Shown here: in pieces, positions 11,181 through 21,300 of the stretch
Numbering within the stretch: position 1 is the stretch's first letter
How the letters are laid out: every line of letters starts with the position of its first letter
DNA from: Theropithecus gelada
Lineage: Eukaryota; Chordata; Mammalia; Primates; Cercopithecidae
DNA: 64,000 nucleotides
Direction: 5' to 3'
Assembly (NCBI RefSeq): GCF_003255815.1
Contig: NC_037669.1
Span: forward strand, 133,949,951 to 134,013,950
The notes under the pieces: model-generated
Told to the model about the DNA's origin: nothing
Seen by the model: only the letters and a program-made list of their open reading frames with translations
Database searches by the model: none
Position numbers and translations under genes: made by a program

Positions 11181-13400
11181 CAGTTTAAGCTCAGCGCCTT
11201 CCTGGTTCTAGCGCCAGGCAGCTTCAGCCGAGATATCGAGTGCATCGATGGATGCTGCCAGGCGCTGGGAATGCCGAGGGAGTAGATTTTTAACGCTGCC
11301 AATTTTTTGTTTGGCGTTTGTTTTGCGTGCCTGTTTATTTTGATTTTATTGTTACCAAAAGCAATAAAGGTGGGACTGGAGAGTGTTATTGTCTTAGTAG
11401 TCGTCGTTATCGTCATGGGTAATCAGTAAACAAATCTGCATCGTAGGAAGTTATGTTTATGACACCTACACGAAACAAAATTGGTTATCTCATGCTGGGG
11501 GAGGAGGAAACTCGCGCAACGATAATAAATCATGGGAGTGTGTCTGTATAGAGTCTAGTGTGATTAAATTGTAATGATTTATTTGCAAAAATGCATTAAA
11601 AGTCGGTGTTTCTTCTGCCCTGAAGGTGAAGGCACTCACAAGTTGAGTGCAAATTAGTTTCTCAGATTAAAGTAACTGGTTAGTAGAGGAATAGGAGAAA
11701 CCTGCCTGAGGCGAGGCGGGGAGCGGTTTCTTCTGAAGGAGAAATCAAATTTATAGGTGTGTGGAGTTTTTTAATTTAAACCAATAGAAATTAAAGAGAC
11801 TCAGCATTTTCTGTAACTCATACTACATAACTTATTTTTCCTTACGTGAAAATTATTTTTTCCTCATTTACGCTTAAGCAAAGCTAAAAAGATAAATAAA
11901 TTGTTGGCCTGGGTTTTGGTCGACTATGAGAACCAACTCATTCACCACTGCTAGATAACCAAGCTACAATTTTCCGCAGATATTTGAGATGGTAAAAAAT
12001 CACCTCCACAATATATTTTTCATAAATAATGTACCTTAACTAGCCAATTTTGAGGCACCATTTTAAAACTTAACTACTACAACACTATATGTATATTTTA
12101 AATAATTCAAAAGCTGGGGAAACCCTTGGGTCCTGAATTTTATTGGAACCTGTGTATCCGTCCACAGACTGTCAGCTGAGCTTTACCATAAATGCTTTTT
12201 TTTTTACCAAAACTGTATTTTGAAATGTCCTATCTCTGGAAAATATTTGCTGTTTAATGAAACAAAATCGTTGGAACTTTGTGAGCATTTATTAGTATAT
12301 GATTTTATAACCTTGATTTTTTTTTTAAAGTAAACTTCCCTTAGGCCAGTGGGAATCTGTGGTCAGACACTAAAGATTTCTCATAGCTCCATCTGTTATC
12401 AACACTACTATTCCTAAATATGCAATGAGCCAAAAAGCTGAGATCATGGGAAAATCTATTGGTTTGAATTACACAATAGTTGTGTCTGTGACTTCCCTGA
12501 TTACCTTTAAAGTGGTCATCTTTCCCTCAAGCTCAGTAGATGAAAGATGAGTTCAAACCTAAAAATCATGCTTAACAAGGCAAACTAGTAGCTGGTGGGT
12601 CTCCTGATTCCTTGCCGACTTCTAACAGTGGTTATTTTTGAGTTATTTATGAATATGTATTTAACACCTCAGTTTGAGAGCACCTTGAGCACCATATCCA
12701 CTTAGCTCACCCCATTACTGGCCTTTCTGCTAAATAATCTTAAAAACAGATTTTCATAAAGGATTAAAGTTTTTTTATTATTTTCCTCTGATAATATCAG
12801 AAAGTAGTTACAGAGAGTAACCCAAGACTCAATGTAAAATTGTTTCTAAATTTGTATAACTTTGGAAACTTTGAGTATTTGAGTCCCTTTTGTGGTGTAA
12901 CAAAACAAAAGCAAGTACTGACACAATGTATTAATACCTAAAAGCTATAGCTGTGGAAAAATTATAGACATTGGTTCTCCTAAAAGTGGCAAAAAATAAA
13001 ATGTTTTAGAAAGGCAAAACATTTCCAAAAAGCATGATATGCATAATCCTTAAATTCACCAAATGTGAACATTTTAATATGAGTATTGTAGAATAACATA
13101 AGGTTATATCCAGCTTCTATTTACATCTATTTGAGAAACACTAATATATTAAGTTATAATTGTGTTCTCTTTTTACAAGTATTTCAGATTGTTTTGACAG
13201 AACTTCTTAAATTATCTGCTAATTTGTTTTGATGCCTTAACCAATATATGGAAGATATACATATTAATGTTCTGTAATTCCTCTTATTTTTACTAAGAGT
13301 ATTAGATCCAAAATAATGATCAAGTTACCTTTAACTTCCAGAAAGTCTGCATTAATATTCAGATACTTGAAAATGTCCCCTAAGCCACACTTAAAGAGGT
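11181..13400. other. RSRC1-SHOX2 intergenic region, repeat-free
   Basis: About 2.2 kb of unique, fairly AT-rich sequence lies between the two divergent promoters. I recognise no transposon copies, which is notable given the density at the window edges. It may carry shared regulatory elements. I cannot define any from sequence alone. Confidence 0.6.
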
Positions 13401-14802
13401 ATATTTGTTTACACACTTAAATATAACTTTTCATATGTAAATATTCTTTTGTGAGTATATATTTGCATAGCCACACTTCTCACAGCAAGCCCTGTCCGGC
13501 ACAATACAGACAAATGACTCAGGAATATAGACGTTCCTCTAATGTAACAAACCGTTCCGATGAAAATAGACCAGAAATAGAATTTTAAATCGTTGCGGGG
13601 GGAGGGGAGGAAGAGAGAGAGAGAGAGGACGTTTACTCCTGGCGAGCGTCTCTTTTTTAGCACTCCGCAATAAATGAAATTAGACGAGGTACAAACTTAA
13701 CGTCGATTTTTTTTTCAGACTCGAAGAGGGATAATCTCTTGTTTTTCAAATTAGTAAACAAACTCGGATGTTTCCCAAGATGCTAAAGAAGAAGTCCTGT
13801 AATTCATCATAGAGGGGTTCGGTTGCAAGGAGCAAGGGAGAAGGGTGAGAGTTCTGAGACCTCAGAGGGGAAACGAACGAAGTCGAGCTGTCCTTGACCG
13901 GGCGCTAAGGAAACACTTTAAAATGAGATCTGTCAGCTAACAGCTGCTCGGGAAACTTGTTAAATCGACCGGTCCCTTTTAGCGGGGTCTGTCCATAGAG
14001 GAGTCAGCTAGGCTCCAGGACACGAATAATAGAGCGAATAACACGGACCGAGGGGCGAGGAACTTGGAGGAGAACCGGACTCAACCTGCCTGCGTGCCGG
14101 GAAGCTCCTAAGAGAAGCTGCGCGGGTCGGAGAAGGTGCAGACAACCCTGACTCTGGGCAGGATGATGCCGGGCGGTGGAGCTACTGCCGGCAGGGGTCG
14201 AAGGTGTGAGTGAGAGGCGGGGATGCAGGATTGGGATGCGGGCTCAGGATGCGAGAATGGGATGCGGGGCCTATAAACTGCTGGGCGATTGATGCAGGGC
14301 AGGGACGAGGAAAAGAAATGCGAAGCTGAGCAGTTGCGAGGCATCCTGACTCCAAGCAAGGCTGTAGGGAAGGATGTAGTGTCGGGATACCAGACTGACT
14401 CTAAGAGCTGCGCACTTGTCAGTTTCCTCTTGGCCCCACCCCGCGGGGTCTATCCAGCTCCCCAGTGTTTAACTAAGTCGTGACACCAACGCAAAATCCA
14501 CGCCTAATTAAATTAATTAGGGATTCTTGTCAATCCTGGATTAATGGCCAAGAGCATAGGCGGCAGGGGCTATCTGGAAACCTGAGCGGCCGGGGACCGG
14601 CCTCCTCTCCCCGCCCCCTCCAGTCCCCCTGTGCTGCCCTACCACTCCAGCCCCAGCCCGCCCGAACTCCAATCTCTCTCTCTCTCTCTCTCTCCTTCTC
14701 CTTCTCCTTTTCCCCTCCCCAACCCCCGGTAGAGGCGCGACTGCTACCCGGGAAGGGGGCTCACTCCGAGTTGCGCGGGGAGGTAATTTACTCAGAACAA
14801 GG
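13401..14802. promoter_or_regulatory. SHOX2: SHOX2 upstream region, increasingly CpG-rich
   Basis: CpG density rises from about 13.8 kb. The stretch includes a (GA)n tract at 13612-13627, a homeodomain palindrome at 14503-14521, and a (CT)n tract at 14673-14694. CpG methylation of the SHOX2 promoter and first intron is an established human lung-cancer marker, so the corresponding CpG island is expected here. The local open frames (for example 14108-14359 on -) have no recognisable products. Confidence 0.6.
14503..14521. promoter_or_regulatory. Near-perfect homeodomain palindrome upstream of SHOX2
   Basis: CCTAATTAAATTAATTAGG is a 19-bp palindrome broken only at its central base. It holds TAAT-TAA-ATTA, the spacing on which paired-class homeodomain proteins bind as dimers. 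It lies about 300 bp upstream of the SHOX2 TATA box. SHOX2 is itself a paired-type homeodomain protein, so autoregulation is possible. This is inference. Confidence 0.55.
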
Positions 14803-14818
14803 GGCCGCCTTTAGGAAG

Positions 14819-14827
14819 TATAAATAG
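14819..14827 (+). promoter_or_regulatory. SHOX2: SHOX2 TATA box
   Basis: TATAAATAG matches the TATA consensus and lies 426 bp upstream of the start codon. It predicts a transcription start near 14848-14855. The position suits the known SHOX2 5' UTR of a few hundred bases. Confidence 0.75.
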
Positions 14828-14849
14828 TGAGACTTCAAGCGCAGCGTCG

Positions 14850-15244
14850 CTATCAGATCTGAACTCTCCGCAGGAAGAATTGTCAAAGATCTTAACATTG
14901 AACAAGCGCGCTCCGGCAGGGAAGCATCAGTTCCCATTTCCCTCCGGCGGCCCCCGCCCCTTCTCTTCTCCTCCTCCTCCTCCTTCTCCTCCTCCTCATC
15001 CTTCTCCCCCTCCTCCTCTTCTTCTTCCTCCTCCTCTTCTTACTTCTTTTTCTCCTACTTCTCCTCCTCTTTCTTCCTTCTTCTCCTCTTTTTCTTCTTC
15101 TTCCTCCTCCTCCCTCTCCTCCCCCACCTCCTGTCCCATTGATGTGTTATTATTGGGGGGGCTGGAGCAGTAAAAAAAGAAGAAGGAAAAAAAGAGCGGG
15201 GCTCGGCTGGCAGAGGTTGAGCGCCGGGCTGACGTGCGGCGGCG
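14850..15244 (+). other. SHOX2: SHOX2 5' UTR (predicted), polypyrimidine-rich
   Basis: The predicted leader is about 395 nt. Bases 14955-15130 are almost pure pyrimidine (CTC/TTC triplets) on the mRNA strand. A single upstream ATG at 15142 opens a 46-codon frame that ends at TGA 15280-15282, overlapping the true start in another frame. Its context is weak (T at -3, T at +4). Confidence 0.65.
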
Positions 15245-15590
15245 ATGGAAGAACTTACGGCGTTCGTCTCCAAGTCTTTTGACCAGAAAGTGAAGGAGAA
15301 GAAGGAGGCGATCACGTACCGGGAGGTGCTGGAGAGCGGGCCGCTGCGCGGGGCCAAGGAGCCGACCGGCTGCACCGAGGCCGGCCGCGACGACCGCAGC
15401 AGCCCGGCAGTCCGGGCGGCCGGCGGAGGCGGCGGCGGAGGAGGCGGAGGCGGAGGCGGAGGAGGCGGAGGAGGTGTAGGAGGAGGAGGAGCAGGCGGAG
15501 GAGCTGGAGGAGGGCGCTCTCCCGTCCGGGAGCTGGACATGGGCGCTGCCGAGAGAAGCAGGGAGCCGGGCAGCCCGCGACTGACGGAGG
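15245..15590 (+). CDS. SHOX2: SHOX2 exon 1 coding part (residues 1-115 plus one base)
   Basis: It runs from the ATG to donor GGAGG|GTAACG and ends in phase 1. It encodes the conserved N-terminal box, the acidic/basic [18 protein letters not shown] region, the glycine tract and the [10 protein letters not shown] segment. The 18 consecutive glycines (codons 60-77) followed by [13 protein letters not shown] come from an impure GGN/GGAG repeat, a likely site of length polymorphism. Confidence 0.96.
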
Positions 15591-18278
15591 GTAACGACCT
15601 GACTGACCCCGGGCAACGGTTCCCCTTCCCTCCTTCCTGACTCTTCTCGGGCAGGAGAGGACTCCGAGGCCCAGCGGGGAGGGGAGAGGGACGCGGAGAG
15701 GGCCCTGGACCCCAGCTTTGTAAGCTGGAGTGATAGTGGAAGGGTGGGGGTCCGGTGGTATGCTCGGTCGTGGGTGGGGTCCTAGTGTGTTGTTGGGGAG
15801 GAAGCGTGTGGGATTTGTGCGCGCCCTTCCCAGATGTTCCCATTCCATCGAAATGCATTTTTCACCAGCCGGAGAATGGGCCCGCAGCCCGGATGGCCCA
15901 CAGGCGGACGTGGAAGTTCGCGGGGCCGGGCTGCAGGAGGGGGTGCCGGACCGGACGGCGGGACTAAAGCTAGCCTCTAGCAAGGAGTTTGCAGGGAGGG
16001 AGAAGGGGAGAGGTGGATAGCTCGCCTCGTGTTTGGGGCCGCCAAGACCCCTCGAACTCCGCAGAGACCCTGAATCTTTGGATCTTAGGGGCCAAAACTT
16101 CCCATTCTTTTTGAAGGTAGAAGGAAGCCAACGAAAGCTAGGGTCCAGGCTACGCTGCTTCTCCCCGGCGAGGCGTTTCGGTTTCTTGGTGTGTTGGGGG
16201 CGGGGACGGGGAGGTGGGGATCTATATTTACACAATTCCTTTAGTGTTTTCAATCACCCAGTACTCGGTTCTCTTAGAGCAAAAATCCTTTGGTGCTAGC
16301 GCAGTGTTAGGAAATGTCTTTATCTCAATGGCAGAGCATCCTATAACAATTCAAAGGAGTTCAACAATAAAATTAATTTGGCACTTGGTGCCTGCAGTAA
16401 CTGGTGTACTGCCATATTTTTCCAATTAAGAAAATATGTGGCATGTGTGGAATCACATATTTAAGCAAGCAATTAAGTTGTTTATAACACGGTCTGTTCC
16501 TGTTTAGATCATTAATTGGAAATTTGGGGACAAAAATAGAGATTTTATTAAGTCTATTGATCAACTTGAAATTTGGACATCTCTTCGAAGCCCCAAAACT
16601 TTGAGTGGCATCCACTGTGTAGACGACATGTAAGAGACAAAGCCTTCCCACCTCATTGGCAGCATCTGAAGGATGTGTTTTCATATTTTAATTTCAGTAC
16701 AATATCAGTAAAAATACTTTGCTATTAAATTGGTTCATAATGTTCACTATAATGTTATCCACTTCCTTCCTAAAGAAGGGACAAATGTCCACCAAACGAA
16801 CTCTGAGAACTAGAAAATACGGCAACACTTAAGATCACCGTAGCTAGTAATGCCCCGCAGGGCCGAGATCTAGCGACTCTTCTTCTTCCAAACCAGCACC
16901 AGGTCTTCCTAAATTTGTAAAATGGTGGAATTACTGTCAAGGTGCCCAGCTCAGCCTCCCGGCCTTGAGTCCACAACTACAGGCCCGAACTACAGGTTCG
17001 CCAGCGCGCTTGACGGCGAGGTTCAGATCTGAACCCCAGGCGGACGCAGTTCCTGGGACTGTTGATTTCCAAGCTCAGGACAAGTATTAATTTCTCTGCA
17101 GACCGGCTCTTCCGGAAATGATTTTTAACACCCATGCTGGCCTGGATCCTGCGCTGGAAAGAACTGCAAACAGTCTCTACTATCTAAACTCAGCTTTGAC
17201 TCCTTAAAAACTGGAGTCTCTGGTTCGGGCGCAGAGTATAAAGGTTCCAGGGCGATATACATATGGTGACTCTATATGCTCACACTAGAAGAGCTCCTGT
17301 TTTTAAAGGGAGGAGAAGGACAGGACAGTGGCAACGGATGTGTGCAAACCCAGAGCAGAAAAATGCATATTTTATTAAACATCCGAGCTGCTGGTTGCAT
17401 GAAAAGGCTTTGAGCAACCAATAGAAACCGAGGATCGCGAATATTCCGCTTGAACCTGTTGATCTCTGTGGGTTAAGCGTTTAGGGTCGAGTCTGCGTTT
17501 CCAAGAGGGAGGGCGAAGGGAGAACAGAGAGAGCGGTTGCTTTCGCCCGCCACCGGAGGCTGGTTTTCCGCCTCCTGCCTTCTGGCCCGGCGTGGGCGGC
17601 GAGCCCTTCGGGCCGCCAACATGGCGTGGGCGCCTGTGCTTGTGCGACCCCGGTCGGACAGGGCGAACGGAGATTACCTGGCTGCCCAGGGTACCTTATG
17701 CAGGGTTTGGCCCGAGCCCAGGGGCAGCGAGGGGTGTCTGCGGATGCGGCTCCCTGTGCAGCACAACACCGGAGTCTGTTTCTCTCGCTGATACCCTTCG
17801 GCCCAATTGTTCCTAAATTAGATCAGCAAGTTTGCGGTAGGCAGAGAGCCGGAGGTGGTGAGAGCTGGCTTGAGAACGAGTCAGCCTTCTGGGAATGGCC
17901 GGTGTGAGAGGCCAGTGGGTGGCCTTGCCGCGCCCTTATGTCCAGACCTTGCTCTGTGAGAGGCCTGGCGCTGCGCCTTTGATTTCTGGGAGTGCTCGGG
18001 AGAAAGTGAGTGCGAAAGTGAGTGGAAAGCATTTGGCGTTTGCTGGGGAAGGCCGGGAACTGTGGGGTGGACAGTGAGTCGAGGTACGTTTGCGGAGGAG
18101 GTGGGTGGTTGACTGCCCACCTTGCCCCGGGCGGCTGCTCAGACTTGACCTTTGCGCTTCTCCGGGATATTCTTCCTCCGAGTGGGGTGAGAAGCCGGAT
18201 CAGGATTCCACGAGGGGGAAAGATTCTCTATCCTTTTTTGTGACAAATCTGGTAACGGGATTTGCTGTGCTGTTTTTG

Positions 18279-18320
<42 letters not shown>

Positions 18321-21300
18321 CGTATGTGTGTGCATGGATGCACGTGTGGCCCCCCTGGGGTGCCCCCTCCAGTGTCCCCGGAGCTGAAAGATCGCAAAGA
18401 GGATGCGAAAGGGATGGAGGACGAAGGCCAGACCAAAATCAAGCAGAGGCGAAGTCGGACCAATTTCACCCTGGAACAACTCAATGAGCTGGAGAGGCTT
18501 TTTGACGAGACCCACTATCCCGACGCCTTCATGCGAGAGGAACTGAGCCAGCGACTGGGCCTGTCGGAGGCCCGAGTGCAGGTACCCAGCTGCCAGGAGG
18601 TCGAGGGCCCAGGGAGCAGAGAGAGCCTGGGGTTGGAAAGAGGCTTGGGGAACACACTCGGGAGGTGGCGGTTCTAGTGTCTGGTGTAAGATGAGAAGGA
18701 AAGAGATATCTTTACTAGAGGTCTTATTTTCCAAAGTAGATCTTAGTCCTATAGCACTCCCCTCCCTTTTTTTTTTCCATCCTAACATATGTTCCCAGAA
18801 GAAGAAAGCTGTGTTGGGCTTTCTCCCAGAGTTTCTATAAACCACACCCCCCTCGCCTCGCGCTGGCTTTAATGTGGTTTAATCCTAATGGGCCTACTTT
18901 TATAAGGCTTAAAAAAAATCCCACAGAAAACGTTTTATCTCTGGATGCCTTGAAAGTTCCAAGGAGTATTTTGCTCTCTGGAGTTTGATTTCCTTGAAGG
19001 TCTGCTCTACAGGGTCTAGGTTTGTCAAGCGGATATCCCAATTAGGTTTATAGATGTTCAGACTATAAAGAAAATTAGTAACTGTTAAGTGCAGAAATTT
19101 ACAGTCTGCTGTTAGCGGTCGATCTCAAACTGTGTGTGAAATAGCGGAGAAATAAACGCATTTTGGCCACTCTTTGTTCATTTGTTTAACCAAGGCAACA
19201 AAACTGACCCTAAAGAAATTAAATTTTAAAACAAACCACATATCTTAGTATTTATATTTCCAAAACCTGCCCCCCCCCCCCCAGCATGTGCCATACCCAA
19301 TGAAGTTAGGATTGAAACAGATTTTCTTTATTGGTCGTGGAGGAAAATGTAATAGCAAAAATAGGCTTTGGGGTCATTTAAAGGAGCAAATTGTGTACTT
19401 TCACATACACATATCCTTCTGGCTTTACGGGGAACAAATGTAAATGTTTCAGATTATATTTCCGCTCAAATAATAAAATAGAATAAAATGATAGTCATTA
19501 TTTGTTTGAACACATGGAGCAGTTTTAGGCCCCCACATCTGCAGCTGTTACAAAGTATCGCTGTAACAGATACTCCCTCGGTCTCTGGGCACAGAGACCA
19601 CCATCTGTAGCGAACTATGCACAATTCTTAAGGGGCTTCCCGCATCTTGTAATAGGATCAGGAAAAAAAAAAAAAAAAACCCAGAGCAGTCACGTTTAAG
19701 AGGAAAAGTAATAATAGGCTGCCTTGGTCATCACAGCATCAGCAGCAGAGCCTTCCTTTTTAAGCCTCTCCTGCTTTGCTCTGTGCACTGAGATCTCCAC
19801 AGGCTCAGCAACCCCTTAAGAACATGATGATAATTATTACAGTTATGATTATTAGTATCTTAATTCCAACTCTTCTAGAGGAAAAAAAGGCAAGAAGCCT
19901 CAGGCCATGTGAATTACACAAAGGACGCCACCCTGGCACACAATCCACCCTCTATTATACTAAATAGCAGAGAAATTTTTGAAGATTTACATTGACTATA
20001 ACACTTGCTTTCAAAAACATACCAATAAAGGCTCTGAAGCAGTATTTTTACTTTAATGGGGTTTTTAAAACTTTAATTTGTGAGTCAATCAATATGCTTT
20101 ATTATTGAAAGTGGAATACAAAAGCAAGCTTTATTTGAATTTTTAAAAATCTGTCATACTGCCTGTAAAAGTTGTCAAGTTTAAGCAGGTAACATCCAGG
20201 AGAACAAAGTACCTAAGAGTTACTCGCTTTATACATACTTCATTGTCCTTTCACTGAATGCTCTTCTTTTTTTCTCTTAAGAAGTGTACTTTATTGTTGT
20301 TTCATACTTTTATTTACATTTTAGTTATTTTCTAGATGTTTTCCTACTATCCTAACTGCAAGCAGTGACTTTTTCTAAAGAAGTAAATTAGATTATCATG
20401 ATAATGGTACACAATTATTCTGCTACTGTGTTTCACTCTGCTGCACAGAAGAACAGAGAAATTCTAAACTTCTTTGTAGTGAGGCTTTTATGACACTAAT
20501 TATCTCTCCCCAACCTTTATAACTCCTTCTCCCCAAAAGAGTTATTATTGCTCTGGTGTTTGGTTTTTCTTTAAGATGAAGCTAATTAACATTAAAGGCT
20601 ATTAGTAAGCACATCCTTCTCAGGTCTTAACTGGGCAAATATCTAAACACATTATCATACTGGTATCAGGTACCAAGTAGAGTTTTAGGCCACAGGGACT
20701 CTGTTATGTGAAAAGATGAAATCAGGACTAATAGTAATGTATCTTGCAAAAGTCTATAAAATCTATCTTTCTATTTGTGTAGTTAATTTACATGTTTAAC
20801 TTTGGAAATTGAGGCTGTTTTATACAATTCAAAGATTGCTTGCTGTATCTCCCAGTTCTTATCTAAACCACGACTCTTTTCTCTTTGCACTCTTGTAATT
20901 AAAAAAAATTTTTAGTCATAATATCTAGGTTTTATTTTGTTTTTCTCCCTCCAACCTATAGGTTTGGTTTCAGAATCGAAGAGCTAAATGTAGAAAACAA
21001 GAAAATCAACTCCATAAAGGTATGCTTCTTATACAAGGAACATTTGAAAGCCTGAGCAAAGAGAGAAGTAGTGAATATTACTATTACAATGACAGAAAAA
21101 AGAAACCTCAAAAATGACAATAGTTCTTGACTTAATAATCCTCAAAGGCTGTTAATGGAGTCCTAAAGTTTGGGAGTAAGTTATATTTATTTAAATTTTG
21201 GATACAGTTTAGAAAGATAATAGTCCAATTTCAAAGTAATTAGTTCTATCTTGTACCATTTGGAACCCTGAAAAATGCTACAAATGTTAACCTCACATTA

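Larger units (their letters stand above)
15591..18372 (+). other. SHOX2: SHOX2 intron 1 (contains a cassette exon)
   Basis: This is a repeat-free intron of 2,782 bp. It holds the cassette exon at 16117-16188, a TATA-like motif at 17237-17244, a CpG-rich part at 17,500-18,200 and a (GT)19 tract just before exon 2. Many open frames here are GC-rich artefacts. Confidence 0.9.

Noticed and set aside
10722..11285. Long open frames on both strands at the RSRC1 CpG island (up to 187 codons)
   Set aside because: GC-rich DNA with few stop codons; frames overlap on both strands, lack any domain, and coincide with a promoter island.
14880..15173. 97-codon frame upstream of SHOX2
   Set aside because: It begins at TTG, not ATG, and is a translation of the polypyrimidine tract (Ser/Pro runs).
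15055..16253. Open frames of 206-313 codons on the - strand opposite SHOX2 exon 1
   Set aside because: They are mirror images of the glycine repeat and polypyrimidine tract (poly-Pro, poly-Glu/Arg), low complexity only.
18090..18677. 195-codon + frame spanning SHOX2 exon 2
   Set aside because: It reads through the acceptor and donor of exon 2 in the exon's own frame; the ends come from intron and the GT repeat (VCVCVC).
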